Assembly: GCA_022842885.1 (NCBI GenBank)
Contig: JALHOR010000024.1
Span: 1 to 55,342, forward strand
DNA length: 55,342 nucleotides
Direction: 5' to 3'
DNA from: Anaerolineae bacterium
Lineage (GTDB): Bacteria > Chloroflexota > Anaerolineae > Aggregatilineales > Phototrophicaceae
The translations under genes and the position numbers were made by a program. How positions within the stretch are numbered: position 1 is the stretch's first letter; the number at the start of each line of letters is the position of its first letter. Shown piece after piece: positions 25,220 to 34,061 of the stretch. Below the pieces are notes generated by a model. The model saw only the letters and a list, made by a program, of their open reading frames with translations, had not been told where the DNA came from and ran no database searches.

Positions 25220-26158
25220 TTATGGGGTGTTTTCTAACGTATATTGGCTAAAAAATACCCACATCGTTTCGCTGGCATCTATATCCTGATTCACCGCACC
25301 CACCAAAAACGCCGGCGCATTCGCGGTTTGTCCGGGCCAGGTATGCCCACCCTCTACCAACGTATAAAACACCACATCGGCATTTTCAGCACAGTCGCTA
25401 TATTGCACGCCTATCACGCTTTCTGGGGTTGGGAGCGTTTCCGTATTGGTCGCGCATTGATTGCGGTCAGCCCATTCTGCCGCCCACGCAGGAATATTGG
25501 GGAGCGTGCCACGCCCGTCATAGGGTACCACTTGGTCATCATCCCCGTGAAAAATCATAATCGGGATGGGACGAGCAGGCATACAATCGCCCGGTAACTG
25601 CGAATAAGCGCCGCCCACCGTGCCGATTGCGGTCACACGGTCAGCCAATTCACACGCCAAGCGATATGCCATGCCCGCCCCGGCAGAAAAACCCGTCGCG
25701 TAAATGCGCGTGTTATCTACGCAATAGGTAGCATTTAAGGTATCCAAGAGCGCCTGCACAAATGCCATATCGCGCAGATCATCTTCGTTGGTAAATTCGT
25801 TGATGCCGTTATACCAGCGGGGCGGAAAACCACTGCCCTGTGGATAAACCGCGATAAACCCTTCGCGTTCAGCGATAGCATCCCAATTTGACCATTCTGC
25901 CTGCTGTGCCGCGCTGGAAGCAAACCCATGAAAACTCATGACAACGGGCAAGGGGCGATTCGCATCTCGATTTTCCGGCACATATAACCGATAACGGCGC
26001 GTCAAATCACCGATTTCCAACGATTGTTCAATAACACCCGGTATGATTGTCGGTTGGGACGAACATCCTGTTGCTATCTCTTGGGCGCGGCTTATGCTCA
26101 TGTGTTGACCCAACAGGCATAAACACATGAACAATCCAAAATGCCAGTATTTTGCCAT
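25220..26158 (-). CDS. Secreted PHB-depolymerase/feruloyl-esterase-like hydrolase (LpqC family)
   Basis: Extracellular alpha/beta-hydrolase of 312 residues of the esterase_PHB family (PF10503, COG3509), acting on polyester or feruloyl esters. Seen: signal peptide (residues 1-25, ending SRAQ), oxyanion region VVMSFHGFASS, nucleophile Ser158 in GFSAG, an Asp within HGDDDQVVPYDG, and His272 in GGHTWPG, completing the triad. Several cysteines suit the outside. Start at 26158: GAGG lies 8 nt upstream. Stands alone, divergent from the TIR-FHA gene. The substrate is unknown; the family is certain. Confidence 0.85.
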   Translation of the reverse strand: MAKYWHFGLFMCLCLLGQHMSISRAQEIATGCSSQPTIIPGVIEQSLEIGDLTRRYRLYVPENRDANRPLPVVMSFHGFASSAAQQAEWSNWDAIAEREGFIAVYPQGSGFPPRWYNGINEFTNEDDLRDMAFVQALLDTLNATYCVDNTRIYATGFSAGAGMAYRLACELADRVTAIGTVGGAYSQLPGDCMPARPIPIMIFHGDDDQVVPYDGRGTLPNIPAWAAEWADRNQCATNTETLPTPESVIGVQYSDCAENADVVFYTLVEGGHTWPGQTANAPAFLVGAVNQDIDASETMWVFFSQYTLENTP

Positions 26159-26330
26159 CGTCCGTACCTCTTTCATCTATATGGCGGTTAAGCGAAGTGA
26201 TATTATCAGTGCAGCGTAAATACGGGATAAGTGCTGGGGAAACGTGCGTAGAAAATTTGCGTGTCTCTAGTTATAGTCTATGATAAAAGTTGCACGGTTG
26301 GTCTATCGCTACTTTAGGGATTTTTCACTC

Positions 26331-27137
26331 ATGACGCATATTTTTATTGCGAGTTCACCCAAAGACCACAAAGAGATGCAAGTCTTGACTCGTTATTTGC
26401 AACTTGCAGGTTTTAGACCGTGGGTTGACCCTGCCCCACGCCCCGGACAAGATTGGCGACACGATATTGATAAAGCAATTGACGCGGCAGATGCTGTGGT
26501 AGCGATGATTACTCCGGCAGCGGCAGCGTCTATTTTTGTGACTTACGAATGGTCACGCGGCTTAGGTGTCGGCAAGCCTGTTATTCCAGTTATCTTAAAA
26601 GAAACACCCATGCACCCTGCCTTAACGAAACAACCTAATATTTTTAAGGCTGCCTCGTTCACCAAACAAACTGATTTTTGGGAATATTTTATCAAAGAGA
26701 TGCGCCTCTTATTCCCGATGAGTTATCAACCCTCCAATGTGCCAGCCCATGAGACGCTTGCCGAACTGAAGACCAATCCGCCGATGGCTATTCCCCCATC
26801 GGGCAGCGATTATAACCAAAATGTCATGCCCACGATGCCCGGTCATTGGTTGATTATCCGGCGAGGACCGCATGTGAACACGTCGTTTCGGCTCGATAAA
26901 AATATCATGACGATTGGGCGCGATGCAGCAAATGACATCACCATCAATGACCCCGAAGTAAGCCGTTTTCATGTGCGAATTTTGTGGCATGAAAATCAAT
27001 ATTTTGTGGAAGATATGGGCAGCACCAATGGCACCATTGTTGAAGGTCAGCGCATCAATGGGCTGCAAGCCATGACTCGCAGTGCCACCTTGATGTTGGG
27101 GGACAATATTATTCTATCGTATGAAGTGGTGAATTGA
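26331..27137 (+). CDS. TIR-FHA two-domain protein
   Basis: Cytoplasmic protein of 268 residues. Seen: an N-terminal TIR_2 domain (1-125: THIFIASSPKDHKE, WVDPAPRPGQDW, SIFVTYEW with Glu73 at the position used for NAD+ cleavage by bacterial TIRs), a polar linker (130-170), and a C-terminal FHA phosphothreonine-binding domain (172-265: IGRDAANDITI, SRFHVR, GSTNGT). FHA would tie it to a phosphorylated partner. ATG 26331 is chosen since TAGGGA lies about 11 nt upstream; ATG 26280 has none. No Ser/Thr kinase is in the window. The next gene follows 10 bp on. NADase activity and any immune role are inference. Confidence 0.85.
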   Translation: MTHIFIASSPKDHKEMQVLTRYLQLAGFRPWVDPAPRPGQDWRHDIDKAIDAADAVVAMITPAAAASIFVTYEWSRGLGVGKPVIPVILKETPMHPALTKQPNIFKAASFTKQTDFWEYFIKEMRLLFPMSYQPSNVPAHETLAELKTNPPMAIPPSGSDYNQNVMPTMPGHWLIIRRGPHVNTSFRLDKNIMTIGRDAANDITINDPEVSRFHVRILWHENQYFVEDMGSTNGTIVEGQRINGLQAMTRSATLMLGDNIILSYEVVN

Positions 27138-27147
27138 GGCAAAGAAT

Positions 27148-28593
27148 TTGAACCGCTTGTTTGGGTGTCTCGTCTTATTGTGCCTGCTGTCTTTTTCGGC
27201 ATTGGCACAGGATGAAGAGCTAACGACACATATCCGCATTGGGCATTTTTCGCTGGATGCCGGTGCTGTGGATATTTATCTGGATGATACGCTCTATGCC
27301 GAAAATGTTCGGTTAGGGACACTGCTGGATTGGCGCCGTGTGCCAACTGGCAACCACACCGTGACGATTACGCGCCCCGGCAGTCCGTTAGACAACCCAT
27401 TACTGGTGCCAGTGGCGGTAGATTTTCTGGCAGAGGCGTGGCAAACCTTGGCGCTCATTGGGCGGCGTACCGATGGCACTTTGCGGCTGCATCGCCTGAC
27501 CGAAGATTATTCCCCGATACAGCGTGGCGAAACACGCCTGAGTATTTTTCATGCGTTGGTCAACAATCCTCCGTTGAATGTGCAGGCGAACACCACCGAA
27601 ATTATCCGATTGCTCGGTTATCCGGGAACCCTGCGCGGCGATAGCGATGGCTTGGCAACCGTGAATATCATCCCCAATCGCTATGATTTGGCATTCACGT
27701 TGGATGATGGTGGCGTTTTGTTGACGATTCAAGACATCAATTTGGGGGCGAGGCGGCATTATTTTATCGCCCTCACCGGGGCGCTAGAAAATATTATCCC
27801 CGTCATTGCCAGTACCGACCCAGAAATGCCCGATGCAGATACTATCGTGACGCCCACTGCCGCCGACAATGCGCCAACGTCAGCAGTGCCAACACTAACG
27901 CCCACCACCGAAGTAACTAACCCACCACAGCCAGAGACGACCGCCACCCCGGATGTACCACCTGTAATGGCAGGTGATGGGCAGGTGCGCCTGCGCGTGG
28001 GGCATTTTGTGCCGGGGGCGCCTGATTTTGCCATTTATTTGGATGATGAATTATTGACCCCGGCGATTTATCCCACGCTGACATCATACTTCACGTTGGA
28101 GGCAGGCGATTATACGCTAGCCGTCGTCCTTGAAGGCGAATCGCTATCAGAGGCGATTTTGACACAATCTCTGTCTTTGCGAGCGAACAGCGTGATAACC
28201 CTCATGGCGATTGGCTCATTGGATACTGGCACTTTTGCGCTGCAACCGATTGAAGAAGATTATTCGCCCACTGACCGCCACCAAACTCGGTTGGCAATTT
28301 TTAATGCTATCCCCGATGCCCAATTTATTGACCTCATCGTGGATAACACGCTGGTTTTGGCGCAGGGCTTATCGTTTCCCAATTCGTTTGCCGGGGCGGG
28401 CGATGGCTTTATCGCCTTTGATATGCTGGCGGGAGTTTACCAACTGACGGTGGAAACCAATGGTGTGCCGCTACTTGCGTTGAGTGAAATTCGTATGGGT
28501 GCAGGACGGTATTATTTTCTGGTCGCCGCCGGGACTTCTAATACGGCGTTTTTTGTTCTCGAATCAGTCAACATCGCAGATATGCAACCGTAG
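27148..28593 (+). CDS. Secreted DUF4397 tandem-domain protein
   Basis: Extracellular protein of 481 residues with two DUF4397 (PF14344) modules. Seen: signal peptide (1-20, ending ALAQ), module one at about 27-215 (IRIGHFSLDAGAVDIYLDD), a Thr/Pro-rich linker around 220-275, module two at about 280-470 (LRVGHFVPGAPDFAIYLDDE). DUF4397 is a beta-sandwich of unknown function, common in Chloroflexota and Bacteroidota secretomes. The start is TTG 27148 with GAGG 8 nt upstream; no ATG fits. It follows the TIR-FHA gene by 10 bp and precedes the rhomboid gene by 8 bp, so the three are likely one transcript. Confidence 0.82.
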   Translation: MNRLFGCLVLLCLLSFSALAQDEELTTHIRIGHFSLDAGAVDIYLDDTLYAENVRLGTLLDWRRVPTGNHTVTITRPGSPLDNPLLVPVAVDFLAEAWQTLALIGRRTDGTLRLHRLTEDYSPIQRGETRLSIFHALVNNPPLNVQANTTEIIRLLGYPGTLRGDSDGLATVNIIPNRYDLAFTLDDGGVLLTIQDINLGARRHYFIALTGALENIIPVIASTDPEMPDADTIVTPTAADNAPTSAVPTLTPTTEVTNPPQPETTATPDVPPVMAGDGQVRLRVGHFVPGAPDFAIYLDDELLTPAIYPTLTSYFTLEAGDYTLAVVLEGESLSEAILTQSLSLRANSVITLMAIGSLDTGTFALQPIEEDYSPTDRHQTRLAIFNAIPDAQFIDLIVDNTLVLAQGLSFPNSFAGAGDGFIAFDMLAGVYQLTVETNGVPLLALSEIRMGAGRYYFLVAAGTSNTAFFVLESVNIADMQP

Positions 28594-28601
28594 GCAACCT
28601 T

Positions 28602-29450
28602 ATGACAGAACCTTCACATCCGCTGTATGACGCGCCCAAACCGCGCCCACATCCCTTAAATCTTCCCGCCGATGATGCTGATTCTGAGGAGATGCAGGAA
28701 GATACACCAAAAGGCATCCCGATTGTGTTTCCGGGCATTGCGGAGCGCATACCCCGTTTGACGCAGGCGTTACTGCTCATCAATGTGCTGATATTTTTGC
28801 CGCGCTACTTCATTGGCGATTATTTTGAGCAGTCCTTTGTGTTTGGCGCGATTTTGCCGGAATTTGTGCTGCAACAAGGCGAAGTGTATCGCTTATTTAC
28901 GGCGATGTTTTTGCACTTCAACGAAATGCATATCCTGTTTAATGGCATTGCCTTATACAGCATGGGCAGCAATGTGGAGCGTTTGTTTGGGCATACACGC
29001 TTTTTGCTGATTTATCTGTTGGGTGGGTTAGCCGGGTCAGTGCTGAGTTTGCTCCTGAGCAGCAGCAATATCATTGCAGCCGGGGCATCAGGCGCAGTTT
29101 TTGCCATTTGGGGTGCGGACTTGATGTTTTCATGGCGGCATCGGGCGTACTTTGGCGAAAAATTCCGATCAAGCATCCAAGCCAGTTTGTTGATGTTAGG
29201 TCTCAATATTGCAGCGGGGTTCGCTTCGCCGGCTATTGGCATTTGGGCGCATTTAGGTGGGTTGGTCGGGGGTGTTATCCTCACCCGTTTTATGGGACCC
29301 TATTTTGCGCTGCCTAATCCTATCAAAGTGCTAGATGGGCGCATCCATGCGGTGGATATTCAACCACTGACAAAACGCTATCTAGTGTTAATCGCCTACA
29401 GCGTCGGGCTGGTGGGGGTGTTGGGGTTGACGTTCTTGCTCCGTGCGTAG
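28602..29450 (+). CDS. Rhomboid-family intramembrane serine protease
   Basis: Membrane protease of 282 residues cleaving transmembrane substrates in the bilayer. Seen: a 45-residue cytoplasmic N-tail rich in Pro/Asp/Glu, first TM at about 54-70, the L1 loop, MFLHFNEMHILFNGIAL (H and N of the oxyanion site), catalytic Ser163 in GASGA, catalytic His217 in WAHLGGLVGG, and a seventh TM near the C-terminus. The dyad is intact, so it should be active. Its 3' end overlaps the 3' end of the DUF2304 gene on the other strand by 63 bp. Substrate unknown. Confidence 0.9.
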   Translation: MTEPSHPLYDAPKPRPHPLNLPADDADSEEMQEDTPKGIPIVFPGIAERIPRLTQALLLINVLIFLPRYFIGDYFEQSFVFGAILPEFVLQQGEVYRLFTAMFLHFNEMHILFNGIALYSMGSNVERLFGHTRFLLIYLLGGLAGSVLSLLLSSSNIIAAGASGAVFAIWGADLMFSWRHRAYFGEKFRSSIQASLLMLGLNIAAGFASPAIGIWAHLGGLVGGVILTRFMGPYFALPNPIKVLDGRIHAVDIQPLTKRYLVLIAYSVGLVGVLGLTFLLRA

Positions 29451-29786
29451 GCGTTCCAATTCGTAGCGCAGTAGGGCGACTTGCTGCGCGATTTCTTTGT
29501 TTTCTTGTGTCAGCCGTGTAATCACTGTCGAAAAATACAACAGAATGGCAAGGCTAAATAACGCCGCCAGCAAAAACAGCAAATTCGGCGGATAAGCAAT
29601 GCCCACTGCCGCCGCCAACCCATGCAGTAAGTCGCGCCACGCACTGACAATCAACATGGCAAAGGCTGTCACCAGCCATAACAGCGAATATTCTTCGCGC
29701 AATCGCCGTCGCCGCACCAATTCCAGCACAAACACGAATGCCAGCACCGATGCTCCCACCGCCAAAATCACCGACCGGTCAGTCAT
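29388..29786 (-). CDS. DUF2304 membrane protein
   Basis: Small integral membrane protein of 132 residues of the DUF2304 family (PF10066). Seen: three TM segments (about 5-22, 32-52, 66-88) joined by a basic loop (RRRRLREEYSLLWL, a family hallmark), then a C-terminal coiled-coil (RLTQENKEIAQQVALLRYEL). DUF2304 genes often sit with glycosyltransferase genes elsewhere, where a role in flipping or transferring glycolipids is proposed but unproven. Here it follows the gene at 29783 with a 4-bp overlap. Its last 63 bp are antisense to the rhomboid gene. Confidence 0.82.
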   Translation of the reverse strand: MTDRSVILAVGASVLAFVFVLELVRRRRLREEYSLLWLVTAFAMLIVSAWRDLLHGLAAAVGIAYPPNLLFLLAALFSLAILLYFSTVITRLTQENKEIAQQVALLRYELERLRTEQERQPQHPHQPDAVGD

Positions 29787-30565
29787 GGGGTGTCTTTCTG
29801 CGTTTTCAGCAGGCGCAGCAGCAGTACTAGATTATCAATCTCTGCCACAGGCACTACCAAAGTATGGGTGGTCTCCAGCGCTTTTAAGAGCAGATTCTTG
29901 CCTTCAATTTGATAATCTGTGAATTGCTCCCACGACAATTTTTTATCGTGGGCTTCGGCATACTCACGATGCAAACGCAATGTCGCACCAAATTCAATAC
30001 TTTCACCACGATTTAAATATTCTTCCACAATGGGTTGGCGCACGCGGGCAATCGTGGCTTCAATCCGTTTGGCTAAATCGGCAATGTTGCTATACACGTT
30101 GGTCAGTTTCAGAATTTCGTCTTGCTGGCTGATGAGGGTACATTGATAAACATCGCGCCGGATAAGCCCAAAATAGGCGATACGCTCGGCGGATTGGCGC
30201 ACGGTGGCAATCTCATGATAATAAAAACGCCCCAATCGTGAGCCTTCCCGGTAAGTAAAACCGCGCTCATACAGAATTACTTCCCGATTCCACAAGTGCA
30301 GCACATACCATGTAATCGCCAATGCCAACCCCGCAAACAGCACGGGCAAAATCACCGACGCGGTTTGGTTATCCACACCAGCAAACAAGATTTGCAAAAT
30401 AATAACTGGCACCAGATAAAACGTGGCGGCTTGTATCAATAGCAATCCCCGCCGCGATGGGTAATTCACGAGGTATTTGCCAAACGCCGCGTCATCGTCC
30501 AGCGGTGCGCTGCTTTCAATCGGTGTTTCTGGCAGTGCGCTTTGTTCCAAAGCCGGGTCACTCAC
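29783..30565 (-). CDS. Two-TM membrane protein, DUF6585-like
   Basis: Protein of 260 residues. Seen: an acidic 28-residue N-tail, two TM segments at about 40-90, then a cytoplasmic PH-like beta region (REVILYERGFTYREGSRLGR, of the kind seen in DUF6585 proteins) and a helical end. Function unknown, and the DUF6585 assignment is by eye. It overlaps the DUF2304 gene by 4 bp (29783-29786) and lies 71 bp from the thioredoxin gene upstream on the same strand, so a three-gene transcript is plausible. Confidence 0.65.
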   Translation of the reverse strand: MSDPALEQSALPETPIESSAPLDDDAAFGKYLVNYPSRRGLLLIQAATFYLVPVIILQILFAGVDNQTASVILPVLFAGLALAITWYVLHLWNREVILYERGFTYREGSRLGRFYYHEIATVRQSAERIAYFGLIRRDVYQCTLISQQDEILKLTNVYSNIADLAKRIEATIARVRQPIVEEYLNRGESIEFGATLRLHREYAEAHDKKLSWEQFTDYQIEGKNLLLKALETTHTLVVPVAEIDNLVLLLRLLKTQKDTP

Positions 30566-30636
30566 AATGCTATCCTGTGGGGTTAGTGCGACAACTGCGG
30601 TTTATCGTAATGGGGGATAATCCCAGAGTCAAGCAA

Positions 30637-31350
30637 TTAACCCAGTGCATCCTCAACCATACGTTTAAGATGCTGTGGCGATGCCCCGCTAAACCGCGCC
30701 ACTGGTTGCCCATTTTTGAAGATAATAAAGGTCGGAATCGAGCGAATATCATATTGGCGGGCGATCCGTTGGTTAGCATCAGTATCGAGTTTTGCAACTT
30801 TGACCTGTCCCTCATAGTCTTTTGCCATTTGTTCGACATAAGGCGCGATGCTGCGGCAGGGCGCACACCATGCCGCCCAAAAATCTACCAGCACGGGTTG
30901 TTTGCTCTTTAAAACCACCTCTTGAAAGGTTTTATCAGTAACAGTGATGGGTTTTGGCGTGCCAAGGGCGCTGTGAGCATTGTTCCCGCCTTTATTTTGT
31001 TCCGGTAGTGGGATGTCGTGCAGCAAATAGTCAACATGTGACCGAATATCACCGGGGCGAATCAAGGTGGCTTCTGATTTAACTTTGCGTCCCATAAGAC
31101 CGGGGATTAAGGTGACTAAAGCGGGCGTAGGGGGTGCGCCATACTGCACATAAGTATCATGATTCACACTGATGTCTACCTGCACCATCAATAGTTCACC
31201 CGCATGTTTTTTTGCCACTTTTTTGATGGCATCTTCCAACGGCACATCTTTTTTGCCATTGTACAAAATTAGCATAACAGGCTGTTGCTGTGACAACACT
31301 TTTTTGAGATTTTTATCATCGGTGGTGATAGGTGTATCTAATAAAGGCAC
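30637..31350 (-). CDS. Thioredoxin with an extra N-terminal thioredoxin-like domain
   Basis: Cytoplasmic protein of 237 residues. Seen: residues 8-115 form a degenerate thioredoxin-like fold (PVMLILYNGKKDVPLEDAIK; cis-Pro-like PPTPALV) without a CxxC; a Gly/Asn-rich linker at about 116-130; then a full thioredoxin (135-237) with the active site WCAPC (Cys162, Cys165) and cis-Pro in SIPTFIIF. The C-terminal half should reduce disulphides with thioredoxin reductase. The inactive half may bind substrate, as in other double-thioredoxin proteins (inference). No signal peptide. Confidence 0.85.
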   Translation of the reverse strand: MPLLDTPITTDDKNLKKVLSQQQPVMLILYNGKKDVPLEDAIKKVAKKHAGELLMVQVDISVNHDTYVQYGAPPTPALVTLIPGLMGRKVKSEATLIRPGDIRSHVDYLLHDIPLPEQNKGGNNAHSALGTPKPITVTDKTFQEVVLKSKQPVLVDFWAAWCAPCRSIAPYVEQMAKDYEGQVKVAKLDTDANQRIARQYDIRSIPTFIIFKNGQPVARFSGASPQHLKRMVEDALG

Positions 31351-31432
31351 GAGGTTTGTCCTATCTGCATTTCAACAATATGTGCTTATTAGACGCTGCT
31401 ACGTCCCAAAAGGTTACAAGCTATTGCTTGAT

Positions 31433-33880
31433 TTAATTGCCAGTCACTTCAAATTCCAAGTGCAGCGTGATTAACTGCTGCGGCGCAAGGGTGACGTTGA
31501 ATTGGCGTTTGTGCGTTTCAATTTCGGCATCGGGCGTTTCATCCAATACTAAGCGCAGCACTTTTGCCAAGGGGTATAAACTGCGGACAACCGTTTGGAT
31601 GCCTTTATGTGTGGGGTTCAGCAACCGCACAACCCACCCACTGCCCGATTGCGGTGGCTTAAACGCCGTCATCACAACGCGCTCATCTTCAATGGAGAGA
31701 TAACTGCCTTCGGTCAACTTGGGCGGGGTCATCACCTGCATGATGTGTAAAGACGCTTGGTAGGCATGGGCAGTATGCAGCAGTGGCGCTGGTTCATCAT
31801 CTGGCAGCAGTTTCAGCATATATTCAGCGAGCATCTCCTGCTGATGTTGTGCGCTTGGGGCGGAGGTTGTCGCATTCAGGTTGCCAACTGAGCGCACTAA
31901 GGTCAGGGCTAATGTGGTTTGGTCATCTTCGACAAGTGGTTCAAGTTCCGGCAAGCCGCGGGTAAAGAGGGCAACAGTGGGATGTTGAGGTTGGGAAACT
32001 GCGCCTAAACTATGCATCGGTTGTATCCCGCTGGCGCTGCGTTTGATGAGTGCAAAGGCACTATCTGCCAACAGGGTGGGTGTTTTGATGCCGGTTCGCA
32101 GGTGCATTCTTAGCCGATGGTCATGGGCAGTGTTGGCGAAGCGCGTCTCAAAATAAATACCCGGATTGCCATCATAACATGTTGCCGTCGTCATCAAATC
32201 AATTGGGCGAATGCCGCGTCCCCGTTTGCCATGTTCTAGCCCCGGTGCCACGCGCATCCGGTGTTGAAAAATCAACCGTTCATAAAACGCGGTTGTCTCA
32301 AGCTGGATAAAGTCCGTCATGCCAGCCCGCACCACTACATCCGGCTCTGGCGTGCGATAATGAAAAACGTCGCCAGCATCGCCGCCACTGTAAAAATTAA
32401 TTAGGTCTTCAAACACATGCCCGGCATGAGTCCAATTGAGTTGACCATCAGTGATTGCCAATTTTTCACCTTTGATACTGCCCAGTTTTTGCCCGGTCTG
32501 GCGTTGTTTTTGCCGATGCAAAGGACTCGCTTGCGAACTCAAGCGCAGCGTATAAACACTGTAACCCACTGACGGCACTGATGCTGGAAAACCCAAACGA
32601 TTGCCATCCAAACTATAAGGGATGTCTTGCCCGGCAGCGTTTAACAAGACATCCGGGTATTTGCCAAATGGCAATTGTAATGGTGTTTCCACCACTTGCT
32701 GGACGGTTTGATTATGAGGATTCCAGACCAGCAGATAAATCGTTTCCGCCTCAGCTTGGCTGCCGACATTACCGAATAGCGCAGCTTGCCCGGCGCTGCT
32801 CAAGGCAGTAGTAACATCCTCAATCCGCCGATAACGCATTTGAATGTCATCATAGACCATATCAGAACACGCCCCACTGATTAAGGGTTGTGCCTGATTT
32901 TGCAACAATAAGCGCCATGCATAATGCAGCAGCGCCCGTGCATTTTCCGGGTGGGGCAACGCACCATGCGTCAGGGCAAGTGCCAATAGCGGCTCTACAT
33001 GATGGGTCAACCGCGCTTGCAACCGCGCATTAATTTGTTTAAGGGGCATTCGCGCTGAATACCGCCCACTGGTAGCAGTTGATTCTTGCAAATGTAATTC
33101 ACCATGCAGGCGTGGGCGCAAGGCATCGGGGAATTCTTGGCGTAATGCTGTCACATATTCGGTTGGGGTGCTTTGGGTCACGGCAATTTCAACCTGATTG
33201 GCAAAATCGGGCAAAATTTCACCCGCTTCTTGGCACACATTCAGCCACAAAAAGGGCCCATCGGGCTGAGTTTCGCTCTGAAGTTTGACCGTCTGCGTGA
33301 CTCCCGTTCCAGCACGGTAATTCGTAACCAAAATATCGCTGTGATTATCTGGTGCTTGCCACCGGAACGGCAGCGGCATCACCGGGCGTCCTTGATACAG
33401 AATGAGCGCCTCAATACCAAAGCCTTGTAAAATTTGCGGCAGTTGGGCAGTGTAATGTCCAACCTCTGGCATACAAGCCGCCGATAACCATTTCATCCCA
33501 TGCCGGGCAATATCGGCTTTGCCAAGCAGCAAATTGCGGATTAATGCCTCACCGCTAACAAGCGTTACATCCGTTTGAACATACCAAGGTCCAATGCTCA
33601 AGCGTCCACCAGCATTATAAATCGCCAATAGAGCAATCAAATCTGCCCGCACGGCGGCAACATCTTCCAGCAAAATTGTTTGGCTGCCCGCCAAGAAATG
33701 ACGCAACACCCGCCCATCGCCATCATTGCGCTGCATATATACGGTTAAACGCGCCAATATATCCAGCATCCGCGCCCGTTTGACTTCAAAACTTTGGTCA
33801 CCCTCACGCTGCCATTCCAAATAGGAAATAATATGCAACCGGGTTAGCGCGTCTTGATGAGTTGTAGCGACATCCGGCAT
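31433..33880 (-). CDS. GH38-like alpha-mannosidase homologue with altered active site
   Basis: Protein of 815 residues with GH38 architecture: N-terminal barrel (residues 12-290), helical middle (290-380) and C-terminal beta domains. Family landmarks remain: GPWYVQTDVTLVSGEALIRN at 97-116, AQLPQIL at 145-151, RYSARMPLKQINARLQARL at 273-291, ACSDMVYDDIQMRYRR. Yet the zinc and nucleophile positions are changed: the HxD motif reads Tyr20-Leu-Glu22, the PDxFGH nucleophile segment reads Pro-Glu139-Val-Gly-His, and the late His-Asp pair reads Gln331-Pro332. It is therefore probably inactive or has a new chemistry. No signal peptide. The remote assignment rests on visual alignment. Confidence 0.72.
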   Translation of the reverse strand: MPDVATTHQDALTRLHIISYLEWQREGDQSFEVKRARMLDILARLTVYMQRNDGDGRVLRHFLAGSQTILLEDVAAVRADLIALLAIYNAGGRLSIGPWYVQTDVTLVSGEALIRNLLLGKADIARHGMKWLSAACMPEVGHYTAQLPQILQGFGIEALILYQGRPVMPLPFRWQAPDNHSDILVTNYRAGTGVTQTVKLQSETQPDGPFLWLNVCQEAGEILPDFANQVEIAVTQSTPTEYVTALRQEFPDALRPRLHGELHLQESTATSGRYSARMPLKQINARLQARLTHHVEPLLALALTHGALPHPENARALLHYAWRLLLQNQAQPLISGACSDMVYDDIQMRYRRIEDVTTALSSAGQAALFGNVGSQAEAETIYLLVWNPHNQTVQQVVETPLQLPFGKYPDVLLNAAGQDIPYSLDGNRLGFPASVPSVGYSVYTLRLSSQASPLHRQKQRQTGQKLGSIKGEKLAITDGQLNWTHAGHVFEDLINFYSGGDAGDVFHYRTPEPDVVVRAGMTDFIQLETTAFYERLIFQHRMRVAPGLEHGKRGRGIRPIDLMTTATCYDGNPGIYFETRFANTAHDHRLRMHLRTGIKTPTLLADSAFALIKRSASGIQPMHSLGAVSQPQHPTVALFTRGLPELEPLVEDDQTTLALTLVRSVGNLNATTSAPSAQHQQEMLAEYMLKLLPDDEPAPLLHTAHAYQASLHIMQVMTPPKLTEGSYLSIEDERVVMTAFKPPQSGSGWVVRLLNPTHKGIQTVVRSLYPLAKVLRLVLDETPDAEIETHKRQFNVTLAPQQLITLHLEFEVTGN

Positions 33881-33970
33881 AAGTGTTGTCCTTATTCCAA
33901 GTCAAACCTGATACAGCCTCTATTGTAACGCAAACTAACAGTTTGCAAACGGATAAAGCCGCGTTAGGAT

Positions 33971-33998
33971 TTGTTATTCTAGGATATTATGCTAAAAT
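33971..33998 (+). promoter_or_regulatory. Candidate promoter of the response-regulator gene
   Basis: TTGTTA (33971-33976) and TAAAAT (33993-33998) are separated by 16 nt, about 64 bp before the ATG at 34062. Just upstream lies an inverted repeat CAAAC-TAACA-GTTTG (33931-33945) that could bind a regulator. Confidence 0.45.
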
Positions 33999-34061
33999 CG
34001 CGGTTTCATGCTGCTTAACTGCGGAATGACCCATAGGTAATTTAATGATAGGTAAGCAACC

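Noticed and set aside
30457..30912. 151-codon + strand ORF across the thioredoxin gene
   Set aside because: Antisense to the WCAPC thioredoxin domain; composition (many Cys, Arg, Pro) is typical of a shadow frame.
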